Shown here: in pieces, positions 17,160 to 25,177 of the stretch
Layout of the letters: each line of letters starts with the position of its first letter
How positions within the stretch are numbered: position 1 is the stretch's first letter
Assembly (NCBI RefSeq): GCF_042747725.1
Contig: NZ_JBHZGO010000083.1
Coordinates: forward strand, 1-64,000
DNA from: FACHB-T130 sp042747725
Lineage (GTDB): Bacteria; Cyanobacteriota; Cyanobacteriia; Cyanobacteriales; FACHB-T130
Length of the DNA stretch: 64,000 bases
Direction of reading: 5' to 3'
Notes under the pieces: model-generated
Told to the model about the DNA's origin: nothing
Seen by the model: the letters and a program-made list of their open reading frames with translations, nothing else
Database searches by the model: none
Made by a program: the position numbers and the translations under genes

Positions 17160-18506
17160 CTACCTTTCTATCTCTCTTGTGTCTGCACCACAGGCTAGTC
17201 TGCCTTTGTCATAAATTGGCTCTGCCAATTGGGTAGCACCAACAGCATTAGATTCACACAAAATTGCCATTGTCATCATTTTATTCTTAGCAGCAGATGA
17301 GTATTTTACACGTACTATAAACACAGCCCCAATATAGCTTTTGATATTAGAATTCCGGGCTATCCCGTAGTTGAATACAGATCTGCTCCCCAACCCACGA
17401 GTTGCATAGTCGTAGTTTACTGTCTGAGTTTTAATGCCAATCCCTAGTTTTTCAACCGAATCAGGAAAGTCATTGTTTTCTAAAAAATAAGCTTGCTGGG
17501 CACGCTTCATCGAGCTAATATATTGTTTTGCTTCCGACTGCTGACCTTTAGCGGTCTTGGCGAAAATATTTGGCTTAATAGCAGCAGCAAACATGAGAAT
17601 AAATAATGGCAGCGATCCTAAGAGCGCTAAACGACCATAACGAACCGAATTGCCCCTTGGCTGAGCCTCTGTTTCGCTATAGGAGCTTTTAAATTCCACT
17701 TGTTGCAGAGCTTCAAGTGCCTCGCGTGCCGTGCTGAATCGTTTTTCTGGAGCTGGCTCTATCAGCTTTTCAATCCAACTGCTGAAATTGGGATTGAGGC
17801 GAACTTTATCGCTAAATTGAATCCGCATTTGATGCTGCGGTAACTCAGATGGCGGCGTTCCAGTTAATAAGTGAATTAGGGTAGCTCCTAGTGCGTAAAG
17901 GTCTGATGCTGGAACTGCACGTCCCCACAGCTGTTCTGGCGGCGCATAGCCATTGGTTCCTACTACAGTAAAGGTGACACCTTCTGCCTTCGCACGGTCT
18001 TGAACGGCACCAAAATCAACCAAATAAAACTGCCTATCTTCCCCCAAAATTATGTTGCTAGGTTTGATGTCCCGATGTAAGACAGGTGGACTTAATTCGT
18101 GCAGATAAATCAGAATTTCTAGGATGTCCGTGGCAACATAGCGTACCTGCTCTTGTGTAAATTTTTTGCCCTTATCTAATAGCTGACGCAGGGAAGTGCC
18201 GGGAATGTAATTTTGCACTAATCCAAACCAGGGTAAACCGTCGCCCGCCTGTTCATCAAGAGAAAAATAATCTCGATAGTTCGGAATTCTGGGATGGTTT
18301 AAATTTTTCAAAACTTGAGCTTCGCGCTCAAATAGCTTGAGTTCCTCCCACTGCATTTGAGGGCTGAAAGCAAGCAATTTGACAATTACCGATTGTCTGG
18401 GTTCTGCTTCTAAATCTTCTGCCAACCAGGTTTGACGCCCTGCATTTTGTCCTAGTTGTTTTGTGAGCTGATAACGCCCCTGTAAGACCTTTTCTGCTTG
18501 CAACAT
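17160..18506 (-). CDS. Ser/Thr protein kinase fused to a type IV pilin-like (Pilin_GH) domain
   Basis: The protein has 448 residues. The kinase domain (1-270) has Lys43, HRD at 144-146 and DFG in VDFGAVQD. One transmembrane segment lies at about 291-310 (GRLALLGSLPLFILMFAAAI). After it, residues about 320-448 resemble the cyanobacterial type IV pilin-like G and H family: EAKQYISSMKRAQQAYFLEN, FPDSVEKLGIGI, NYDYATR and a Cys-containing C-terminus (CESN ... LACGAD). The kinase would be cytoplasmic and the pilin-like domain outside. Sensing or controlling surface pili is inference. It is the middle gene of a tandem trio. Confidence 0.92.
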   Translation of the reverse strand: MLQAEKVLQGRYQLTKQLGQNAGRQTWLAEDLEAEPRQSVIVKLLAFSPQMQWEELKLFEREAQVLKNLNHPRIPNYRDYFSLDEQAGDGLPWFGLVQNYIPGTSLRQLLDKGKKFTQEQVRYVATDILEILIYLHELSPPVLHRDIKPSNIILGEDRQFYLVDFGAVQDRAKAEGVTFTVVGTNGYAPPEQLWGRAVPASDLYALGATLIHLLTGTPPSELPQHQMRIQFSDKVRLNPNFSSWIEKLIEPAPEKRFSTAREALEALQQVEFKSSYSETEAQPRGNSVRYGRLALLGSLPLFILMFAAAIKPNIFAKTAKGQQSEAKQYISSMKRAQQAYFLENNDFPDSVEKLGIGIKTQTVNYDYATRGLGSRSVFNYGIARNSNIKSYIGAVFIVRVKYSSAAKNKMMTMAILCESNAVGATQLAEPIYDKGRLACGADTREIER

Positions 18507-18582
18507 GATAATTTTCCTTGGTTAGTTGAAGGATTGAAGGATTGCTAATACCTAATTGGGGATTGCCCTTGGTCATTAGTTC

Positions 18583-20001
18583 TTATCTCAGCCAGTCTTG
18601 GATCTGTCGAGCTATCCAGTTACGTTCAGGTTCAGTCAAGTTTTGAGCGAAACAGTATTTCAACAGCCAAGTTTCGATAGTGACTCCTCCCAAAGGAATT
18701 GCTTCAACATTTTTGATGCTAGAAACTTTTCCCCGATGGCTAAAATATTTCACTCCGAACAATTGCCTTTCAATTACAAAGTTATCCAGATAGAATTCAA
18801 TGCAATAATCTCCCCAGTAATTCAGCAGAGGCCATTTCAAATCGGCTGGAATTTTCCACAATTCATTGTGTATGCTCATCCATAGCCGACCCAATATCAG
18901 GGTTAATAGAATGGGGAAAATCAACAAAAACATTAAATGAATCGATGACAACAGGGACAGGAGCATGAAAAATATTAAGCAAGCCAGCCCTAACAGCAAG
19001 AAACCTAGCAAGAATAGAGAGATTGTGGAGGTCGCTACTAGCATCAATTTCCCTGTAAAGGCGATAATGTCTGTAAGTAGCAATATTCCCCGCCCAGGAA
19101 TTTTAATTTTTAACTGAGTAGAAGACTTCCAAAACTGAACGCGACTGCCAGCAGGCTGACGAATTTGTTGCAGGAGGGCGTTGAGAGAACGATTGGCTTT
19201 AAGGTCTTCTAGTGCTTGACGGGCGGTGCGATATCGTTGCTCTAAATCGGGTTCGGCGATCGCTTCAATCCACCGTACAAAATTGGAGTTAAGGCTAACC
19301 TTGTCGCTAAAGTGAATCCGTAAATTCTTTTGGGGCAAATCTGCTGGGGCGATGCCGGTTAACAAATGGATCAAAGTTGCCCCCAGCGCATACAAGTCGG
19401 ATGCCGGAACTGCCTTTCCCCAAAATTGCTCTAGCGGCGCATAGCCAGTGGTTCCCACCACAGTAAAGGTGACTCCCTCAGTCGCGGCAGAATCTTGAAC
19501 TGCGCCGAAATCCACCAGATAAATTTGTTCGTCTTCTCCCCAAATCAAGTTGCTGGGCTTGATGTCGCGGTGCAGCAACGGCGGACTCAACTCGTGCAGA
19601 TAGATGAGAATATTCAGCACCTCGGTGGCAATCTGCCGCACCTGGGCTTCGGTAAAGCGTTTGCCCTGTTTCAATAATTCTTGCAGGGAGGCACCGGGAA
19701 TGTATTCTTGCACCAATCCAAACCAGCACAAACCAGCGCCAACCTGTTTATCGAGGGAAAAATAATCTCGATACTGAGGAATTTTGGGGTAATCGAGATT
19801 TTTCAGAACTTGCGCTTCGCGTTCAAATAGCTTAAATTCGTCCCACTGCATCTGGGGGCTGAAGGCTAGCAGTTTGACGATGACTTGTTGTGGTGGTGAT
19901 GCCTCAATGTCAGTTGCCAGCCAGGTTTGACGCCCAGCATTTTGTCCTAATTGCTCTTGGAGTTGATAACGCCCCTGCAATACCTGCTGTGCTTGCAGCA
20001 T
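18583..20001 (-). CDS. Ser/Thr protein kinase with two C-terminal membrane segments
   Basis: The protein has 472 residues. The kinase domain is closely related to the next two genes (MLQAQQVLQGRYQL; Lys43; HRDIKPSN at 144-151; VDFGAVQD). Residues about 310-375 form hydrophobic helices (LMLVATSTISLFLLGFLLLG and LSSIHLMFLLIFPILLTLIL). The last 90 residues (YCIEFYLDNFVIERQLFGVKY ... GVTIETWLLKY) form a β-rich cytoplasmic tail I do not recognise. It is the first gene of the trio; the gaps to the next genes are about 77 and 100 nt. A co-transcribed kinase set is likely. Confidence 0.93.
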   Translation of the reverse strand: MLQAQQVLQGRYQLQEQLGQNAGRQTWLATDIEASPPQQVIVKLLAFSPQMQWDEFKLFEREAQVLKNLDYPKIPQYRDYFSLDKQVGAGLCWFGLVQEYIPGASLQELLKQGKRFTEAQVRQIATEVLNILIYLHELSPPLLHRDIKPSNLIWGEDEQIYLVDFGAVQDSAATEGVTFTVVGTTGYAPLEQFWGKAVPASDLYALGATLIHLLTGIAPADLPQKNLRIHFSDKVSLNSNFVRWIEAIAEPDLEQRYRTARQALEDLKANRSLNALLQQIRQPAGSRVQFWKSSTQLKIKIPGRGILLLTDIIAFTGKLMLVATSTISLFLLGFLLLGLACLIFFMLLSLLSSIHLMFLLIFPILLTLILGRLWMSIHNELWKIPADLKWPLLNYWGDYCIEFYLDNFVIERQLFGVKYFSHRGKVSSIKNVEAIPLGGVTIETWLLKYCFAQNLTEPERNWIARQIQDWLR

Positions 20002-20110
20002 CTCCCTGTCGATTCCTTAGCGCCTTACCTACTCCAATGTAGCTAGCGATCGCTAAAAGTCCACTATATTTCACTCAATACTTACAAAAGCGATCGCCCC
20101 AACCCCTTGT

Positions 20111-20338
20111 TTACGCAACTTTTAGCGGCTTGGTGGGCAAAGTCATTGGTTCTGGCAGAGGCTTTCCCTGCTCTTGAAACCATTCAATCAGAGACTCAAT
20201 CACCTCCTGTCCGTGTTTTGCAGCTTCCTCATACGTCTTGCCGTGAGTGTGAAATTGCTGCCAAGGAAATTCGGGCAGGTGTACCAAGTAGCAATTATCC
20301 TCATCTGACCACTGGATGACCATACTATAGCGGCTCAT
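20111..20338 (-). CDS. HicB-family antitoxin-like protein (no HicA seen)
   Basis: The 75-residue protein carries the partial RNase-H fold of HicB: MVIQWSDEDNCYLVHLPEFP at the N-terminus, HGKTYEEAAKHGQEVIESLI after it. HicB normally neutralises the HicA mRNA interferase and can bind DNA. There is no HicA-sized frame next to it. Just upstream, a short frame ending RKLVNRVLEKLEESQEE overlaps the start codon (ATGA), which suggests a degraded partner gene. It is an orphan or remnant module. Confidence 0.78.
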   Translation of the reverse strand: MSRYSMVIQWSDEDNCYLVHLPEFPWQQFHTHGKTYEEAAKHGQEVIESLIEWFQEQGKPLPEPMTLPTKPLKVA

Positions 20339-20436
20339 TCTTCCTGCGATTCCTCTAGCTTCTCCAAAACGCGATTGACAAGCTTTCTCTAAGTATCGCG
20401 GTGCATCATCTCATTCTTCCCTATAGAAATCAGGGA

Positions 20437-20466
20437 GCGATCGCCTCTTCATCTCACCCAACAAAC
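20437..20466. repeat. Solo copy of the 30-bp repeat found in tandem at 22181
   Basis: The stretch starts GCGATCGCCTCTTCATCTCA and continues CCCAACAAAC. It matches the unit of the tandem array at 22181-22318. It sits just downstream of the DUF3368 gene. Confidence 0.8.
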
Positions 20467-20479
20467 GAGATCTAGTCGA

Positions 20480-20971
20480 TTAGTTCTCAGCCTCGTTAGC
20501 TAACTCTTGAGCAGTTCGATACAGCACCTCATTCATGTGAAACCCCGAAGCCATCAATTCATCCAGCAACGGAGTAACAGCAGCAATCAGTGTATTTTGC
20601 CTTGCTTGAATTAATACACCCACCGTGCCAATGTAATTGAGTCCCTGAGCTTGTGCTACTCGTCGCCCTCTTGCTTCATCGATTAATAGCAACTCGGCTT
20701 CTAACTCAATAGCCAAAACAATTGCTTCGCTCTCACCCCTATCTAATCGTTCTCTCAGAAGTTGAACAGCAGTTTGATTTCCAATTGTAACAATGTGTAT
20801 CCATTCAGCCACCTCTAGCTCAATTGCTCCGGGACGGGTTTCCCCAAACAAAACTACCTCATCTCGAACAGCAGTTGGTATGTACAATTCGTTGTACAGC
20901 AACCGCAACAAAGCAAAATGACCAATCCGAGCTAAAGCAATCAAAGGTCCAGCATTAGCAACAACAGTCAT
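20480..20971 (-). CDS. DUF3368 PIN-like protein (putative toxin)
   Basis: The 163-residue protein starts VVANAGPLIALARIGHFALL, matching the PIN-type first-Asp region but with Asn in that position, as in DUF3368. Other acidic positions are ERLDRGESEAIVLA and LLIDEARGRRVA, which fit a PIN nuclease active site. It pairs with the UPF0175 gene 9 nt upstream. This pairing is widespread and is regarded as toxin-antitoxin-like, though nuclease activity is not shown by the sequence. Confidence 0.88.
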   Translation of the reverse strand: MTVVANAGPLIALARIGHFALLRLLYNELYIPTAVRDEVVLFGETRPGAIELEVAEWIHIVTIGNQTAVQLLRERLDRGESEAIVLAIELEAELLLIDEARGRRVAQAQGLNYIGTVGVLIQARQNTLIAAVTPLLDELMASGFHMNEVLYRTAQELANEAEN

Positions 20972-20980
20972 AAGCGATAG

Positions 20981-21277
20981 CTACGCTTGCCCCCGGAGGG
21001 GATCGCGCTTATAGATACTTTGAGCCATTGCCACTTCTGCCGCTAACTCATCTGGTGACTCTGTAAAGTAAGAAATATTATGCTGTGCGAGTAACTGAAT
21101 AAACTCCCATTTGGAAATTCCGAGTAACTCAGCCGCTTTGCCTGTCGAGATTCGCTCTTGCCGAAACAACTCTAGAGCAACTAGCTCCAGAATACACCCT
21201 TTTAGTTGTGCCTCTGGAATGTCAAGCGCTCCAAGTAAATCTCTTGGTATCTGTAAGTTAACATTGAGGTTACTCAT
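20981..21277 (-). CDS. UPF0175 small protein (putative antitoxin)
   Basis: The 98-residue protein has LQIPRDLLGALDIPEAQLKG, RISTGKAAELLGISKWEFIQLLAQHNI (a helix-turn-helix) and PDELAAEVAMA. It is the usual upstream partner of DUF3368 and likely represses its own operon. The last residues (KRDPLRGQA) are encoded by a GC-rich palindromic repeat (CTTGCCCCCGGAGGGGATCG, 20986-21005), so the C-terminus has probably been altered by a repeat insertion. Confidence 0.87.
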   Translation of the reverse strand: MSNLNVNLQIPRDLLGALDIPEAQLKGCILELVALELFRQERISTGKAAELLGISKWEFIQLLAQHNISYFTESPDELAAEVAMAQSIYKRDPLRGQA

Positions 21278-21534
21278 TGGGGTTTAGAGAGTGTTATAAG
21301 TCCGCAAAGCATCCTCAGTTTATCAATTTCCATGCTGAAAGCTGAGAATAAATGCCAACTGATTTTAAGCAAAAGGCGATCGCCTTTTTTCATCTGACAA
21401 AATAGTAAGGTATAACATGATAAGCATAAATGCTTACTGAGCTAAAATCTTGATTTACCTCCCGCGAACAATAAAGGCTATATACAACAGCTAATAAACT
21501 TAGAATCAGTTATATCTATACAACTTTAAAAAGC

Positions 21535-21680
21535 TATAGCGGTTCTCATCCGAGTGAGGTACAGATAGACCCCTCTCCGCATCGGGGAGGGGAGCAAGAC
21601 TCTGGTTCCCCCTTCCCTACAAGGGAAGGGGGCTAGGGGGTTAGGTCTAGGCGTACCGCACTCAAGTAAGAACCGCTATA
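21535..21680. mobile_element. MITE-like element with TATAGCGGTTCT ends
   Basis: This 146-bp non-coding stretch has terminal inverted repeats (TATAGCGGTTCT at the left, AGAACCGCTATA at the right) that extend imperfectly inward (GAGTGAGGTAC / GTACCGCACTC). Inside are a CCCCTCTCC/GGGGAGGGG hairpin and CCCTTCCCTACAAGGGAAGGG. The whole can fold into a long hairpin. It occupies part of the 530-bp gap between the toxin-antitoxin pair and the next small gene, with no transposase inside. Confidence 0.7.
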
Positions 21681-21809
21681 TCTAATATTAAGTAGTTAAT
21701 ACAAAAAGATAAAGATATGATGAACGGCGATTAATTGTCTTGACATCCCAGGAAATGTTTTGTTACGTTGGACAAAATTCACCTGAATTTATATTGAGCA
21801 GGAAATTAA

Positions 21810-22070
21810 ATGATAGAAGTGCTAAACACAGCAGCTAAGGCTCCAATTCAATTTGTATTGAATTGGTTGACTGCATCCTTTCGGGGAATATTAGAAACAC
21901 CTGAATATTTAGTAAAAGGTGTGCAGGCACTAATGACTCTAATAGCCACGGCTCTCCTGATTCCTGCGGTTGCTTGGTTTGTTGCATTTAAAGCCACTCA
22001 AATAACAGTCAAAATTACTGCTACAGCAATAGATATTACTGCGTCTGCTGTATCAGGCTCATCCTCTTAG
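21810..22070 (+). CDS. Small membrane protein of unknown function
   Basis: This 86-residue frame has a plausible ribosome site (AGGAAA, 5 nt before the ATG). It has an amphipathic N-terminal region and one long hydrophobic segment (LMTLIATALLIPAVAWFVAF), with a Ser/Ala tail. A strong hairpin terminator follows at 22133, which supports a real transcription unit. I do not recognise a family. Confidence 0.55.
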   Translation: MIEVLNTAAKAPIQFVLNWLTASFRGILETPEYLVKGVQALMTLIATALLIPAVAWFVAFKATQITVKITATAIDITASAVSGSSS

Positions 22071-22132
22071 TAAAGACTCAAGCATAGGATTAACTTAGTT
22101 ATAGATAAAGTTAGTCATTCAACCAAGTTAAG

Positions 22133-22158
22133 AAAGGTGGGCAATGCCCACCTTTTTA
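22133..22158 (+). terminator. Rho-independent terminator
   Basis: AAAGGTGGGC and GCCCACCTTTTT form a 10-bp stem with an AAT loop and a T-tract, 60 nt after the stop of the small membrane protein gene. Confidence 0.8.
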
Positions 22159-22180
22159 GTAGAAGCCCAGCCATTCAAAC

Positions 22181-22318
22181 GTGATCGCCTCTTCATCTCA
22201 CCCAACAAACGCGATCGCCTCTTCATCTCACCCAACAAACGCGATCGCCTCTTCATCTCACCCAACAAACGCGATCGCCTCTTCATCTCACCCAACAAAT
22301 GCGATCGCTGATTGGAGG
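22181..22318. repeat. 30-bp tandem repeat (about 4.6 copies) containing HIP1
   Basis: Copies start at about 22181, 22211, 22241, 22271 and (partial) 22301. Each unit is GCGATCGCCTCTTCATCTCA plus CCCAACAAAC; the first has GTGATCGC and the last CAAAT. Because 30 is a multiple of three, several frames stay open, but none looks like a gene. A single copy also lies at 20437. Confidence 0.9.
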
Positions 22319-22348
22319 ACGACAGCGAAGCAATATATCCCAATAACC

Positions 22349-22376
22349 GTAGAGACGCGATTAATCGCGTCTCTAC
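22349..22376. repeat. 28-bp perfect palindrome (GTAGAGACGCG type)
   Basis: GTAGAGACGCGATT is followed directly by its reverse complement. This palindrome is a common dispersed repeat in cyanobacterial genomes. Here it lies 28 nt past the pgk stop, so its hairpin may also serve as the pgk terminator, although a clear T-run is missing. Confidence 0.75.
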
Positions 22377-22404
22377 AAGAATTTTATTTGTTTACTCTTA
22401 GGGC

Positions 22405-23604
22405 TTACGCCTCATCCAACGCCGCAATACCAGGGAGTTCCTTGCCTTCCAGCAACTCCAGACTTGCGCCACCGCCAGTGGAGATGTGGCTCATTTGTTC
22501 GCCCAAGTTTAACTGTTCTACCGCTGCCACCGAGTCGCCACCGCCGATAATGGTGGTAGTCCCGCTCTTAGTGAGATCGGCAAGAGTCCGGGCGATCGCT
22601 TCCGTCCCCTTGGCAAATTGCGGGAACTCGAACACTCCCATCGGGCCATTCCAAATCACCGTCTTGCAATCCGCAAGCGATTCCTGAAAGAATTTTACCG
22701 AGTCGGGACCAATATCCAAACCCATCCAACCATCGGGAATGGCGTCAATGCTGACTGTTTGAGCGTTAGCATCAGCAGCAAAATTATCTGCAATTACCAC
22801 ATCCGTCGGCAATAACAGTTGAACACCACGCTCTTTCGCCTTAGCTTCCAAAGACTTCGCCAGTTCTAACTTATCTTCTTCCACCAGCGACTTACCGACA
22901 CTTAGCCCACGAGCCTTGTAGAAGGTAAAAATCATGCCGCCGCCCAGGATCAGCTTATCGCACTTATCCAGCAGCGTTTCGATGACGCCAATCTTGCTGG
23001 AAACCTTGGAACCCCCGATAATTGCCGCCAAAGGACGCTGAGGATTTTCAATCGCGCTTTGCAAATATTGCAGTTCCTTCTCAATCAAGTACCCAGCCAC
23101 CGATGGGCTGAGATACTTGGTCACGCCCTCCGTAGAAGCATGAGCGCGGTGAGCTGTTCCAAACGCATCATTCACATATAAATCGGCAACTGAAGCCAGT
23201 TTTTTAGCGAAGTCTGGGTCATTCTTCTCTTCTTCCGGGTAGAAGCGGACATTCTCCAGCAGCAGCACGTCGCCATTTTGCATCGCCCCCACCGAAGCTG
23301 CGACATCATCACCGATACAGTCGTCAGTCTTAACAACTTCTTTACCCAGCAATTCAGACAGGCGCTTTGCCACTGGCGTCAGGCGGTATTTGTCATCTAC
23401 ACCTTTGGGACGCCCAAAGTGGCTGGACAGAATCACCTTAGCGCCTTTGGAAGTTAAATCCTCAATTGTAGGCAGAGCTGCCCGAATGCGAGTATCGTCA
23501 GTAATGTTGCCATTATCCAGCGGTACATTAAAATCCGCCCGTACCAGTACCCTTTTGCCAGATAAATCGGATGCCGATAAATTTGCTACAGTTTTCTTGG
23601 ACAC
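22405..23604 (-). CDS. pgk: Phosphoglycerate kinase
   Basis: The 399-residue length is typical. It starts at a GTG with a strong AGGAGG 8 nt upstream. The signature is seen in KRVLVRADFNVPLDNG, SHFGRPKG, LLENVRFYPEEEKNDP, FGTAHRAHAST and the C-terminal nucleotide site GGGDSVAAVEQL. It interconverts 1,3-bisphosphoglycerate and ATP with 3-phosphoglycerate in the Calvin cycle and glycolysis. It is a single-gene unit. Confidence 0.98.
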   Translation of the reverse strand: MSKKTVANLSASDLSGKRVLVRADFNVPLDNGNITDDTRIRAALPTIEDLTSKGAKVILSSHFGRPKGVDDKYRLTPVAKRLSELLGKEVVKTDDCIGDDVAASVGAMQNGDVLLLENVRFYPEEEKNDPDFAKKLASVADLYVNDAFGTAHRAHASTEGVTKYLSPSVAGYLIEKELQYLQSAIENPQRPLAAIIGGSKVSSKIGVIETLLDKCDKLILGGGMIFTFYKARGLSVGKSLVEEDKLELAKSLEAKAKERGVQLLLPTDVVIADNFAADANAQTVSIDAIPDGWMGLDIGPDSVKFFQESLADCKTVIWNGPMGVFEFPQFAKGTEAIARTLADLTKSGTTTIIGGGDSVAAVEQLNLGEQMSHISTGGGASLELLEGKELPGIAALDEA

Positions 23605-23780
23605 AGCGTAAACCTCCTAATTGCGTCTTTTTATACTCTTCACTAGCAACCGCGTGTCACTGGTGTTTGCCCTTTTCCCTCAAAAGCTAGATAGACCAAA
23701 CCAAATGCAGGAGTAAGGTTATTTCTAGCTCTCTAGCCGTCCACATTTTACAAGAGTTGGGGTTTCTACAGGAGCGTGCC

Positions 23781-24203
23781 ATGTTCAAGACTGTTCTGTT
23801 TCCTGTCGATCAAAGTCGAGAAGCGCGCGAAGCGGCTGATGTCGTTGTAAATATTGTGCAAAAGTATGCTAGTAAATTAATTTTGCTTTCGGTGGTAGAA
23901 GAACCCAGCCAAGAGCCAGAGGCGTCGCCGCTAATTTCAGATGCGGCGATGACATCGCCAGAAGCTGTCGCCGAACTGCTCAAAACAGCTCAAAATCTGT
24001 TTGCCGATCAAGGCATCCAGTCTCAAACGATTGAGCGTCAGGGCAAACCAGCTTTTACCATCTGCGATGTTGCTGACGAAATTGACGCCGATTTAATTGT
24101 GATGGGCTGTCGAGGGCTGGGTTTGACTGAAGAAGGCATGACTGACAGCGTCACGAACCGGGTGATTAATTTATCTCCTTGTCCGGTGTTGATTGTTCCT
24201 TAG
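23781..24203 (+). CDS. Universal stress protein (UspA family)
   Basis: From the ATG at 23781 (CAGGAG 7 nt upstream) it has 140 residues; a longer start at 23757 lacks support. The UspA fold shows MFKTVLFPVDQSREAREAAD at the N-terminus and the ATP-binding signature DLIVMGCRGLG with SPCPVLIVP at the end. The ATP-loop is GCRGLGLTEEGMTDSVTNRV instead of the usual G-2X-G-9X-G(S/T) form, so nucleotide binding is likely but not certain. Confidence 0.92.
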   Translation: MFKTVLFPVDQSREAREAADVVVNIVQKYASKLILLSVVEEPSQEPEASPLISDAAMTSPEAVAELLKTAQNLFADQGIQSQTIERQGKPAFTICDVADEIDADLIVMGCRGLGLTEEGMTDSVTNRVINLSPCPVLIVP

Positions 24204-24207
24204 TCAA

Positions 24208-24256
24208 ATTTTAGATTGAGGATTTTAGATTGAATCTAAAATCCTCAATCTAAAAT
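24208..24256. terminator. 49-bp perfect palindrome between usp and ylqF
   Basis: A 24-nt arm beginning ATTTTAGATTGAGGATTTTA is followed by one G and then its exact complement. The arm itself contains two ATTTTAGATT copies. It lies 5 nt after the usp stop and 10 nt before the ylqF start. A hairpin this strong may separate the two genes or protect the usp mRNA; it lacks a simple T-tail. Confidence 0.65.
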
Positions 24257-24266
24257 CTAAAATCCT

Positions 24267-25130
24267 ATGACGACTCCTTCGATTCAGTGGTATCCCGGAC
24301 ACATTGCCAAGGCTGAGAAAGCGCTTAAAGAACAGCTCAAGCGTGTGGATGTGGTGTTGGAAGTGCGAGACGCCCGAATTCCCATCTCTACTCACCATCC
24401 CCGCGTGCCAGAGTGGATAGGCAGCAAGGCAAGGGTATTGATACTCAACCGCACGGATATGATTTCTCCCGCAGTCCGGCAACTGTGGACAGAGTGGTTT
24501 AGGGAGCGGGGGGAAACGCCTTATTTCACAGATGCCCAGCATGGTAAGGGTGTGGCAGCAGTAGCACAGGCGGCGCAGGCAGCGGGTGTAGAGATGAATA
24601 AACGAAGAAGCGATCGCGGGATGCTTCCTCGTCCAGTCCGTGCCGTTGCGATTGGGTTTCCCAATGTGGGCAAATCGGCGCTAATTAATCGTTTATTGGG
24701 AAAGCGGGTGGTAGAAAGCGCCCGTCGTGCTGGGGTAACGCGCCAGCTGCGCTGGATACGCATTTCCGATCAGATTGAACTTTTAGACGCCCCTGGCGTT
24801 TTGCCTTCCAAGTTAGAAAATCAGCCTGCTGCCTTCAAGTTAGCGATTTGTGATGATATTGGTGAGGCGTCTTACGACAATCAACGAGTGGCATCTGCGC
24901 TAGTAGATTTGCTCAAAACTCTCAACGCCCCCGATGCCGATTTATTTCTGTTGAAGTCTTTAGAGTCTCGCTACGGAGTAAATCCCACTTCGTTTGCAGG
25001 CGACGAATATCTACAAGCTGTGGCAAATGAACGTCATAAAGGCGATGTAGAGCGCACAGCACGACAGCTATTAAATGATTTTCGCACGGGTTTATTAGGT
25101 GCGATTCCCCTAGAGTTACCACCAGTCTGA
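24267..25130 (+). CDS. ylqF: Ribosome biogenesis GTPase YlqF/RbgA
   Basis: The 287-residue protein is a circularly permuted GTPase: G4/G5 first (ILNRTDM), then G1 GFPNVGKSALINRLLG and G3 DAPGVLPS. The N-terminal IQWYPGHIAKAEKAL is the family hallmark, including the His that replaces the catalytic Gln. RbgA assists late assembly of the 50S subunit. The C-terminus has the short helical RNA-binding tail. It is preceded by a perfect palindrome and no clear Shine-Dalgarno. Confidence 0.95.
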   Translation: MTTPSIQWYPGHIAKAEKALKEQLKRVDVVLEVRDARIPISTHHPRVPEWIGSKARVLILNRTDMISPAVRQLWTEWFRERGETPYFTDAQHGKGVAAVAQAAQAAGVEMNKRRSDRGMLPRPVRAVAIGFPNVGKSALINRLLGKRVVESARRAGVTRQLRWIRISDQIELLDAPGVLPSKLENQPAAFKLAICDDIGEASYDNQRVASALVDLLKTLNAPDADLFLLKSLESRYGVNPTSFAGDEYLQAVANERHKGDVERTARQLLNDFRTGLLGAIPLELPPV

Positions 25131-25177
25131 ATAGTAAAAGCTCTTGACAATTAAATTTCTTGGAGTAAGAACTTTTG

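Noticed and set aside
22181..22318. Tandem 30-bp repeats as a CRISPR array
   Set aside because: The units are directly adjacent with no unique spacers and no cas genes nearby.
22128..22343. Frames with repeated LLGEMKRRSR or IASSSHPTNA across the 30-bp array
   Set aside because: They stay open only because the repeat length is a multiple of three; no start signal or family likeness.
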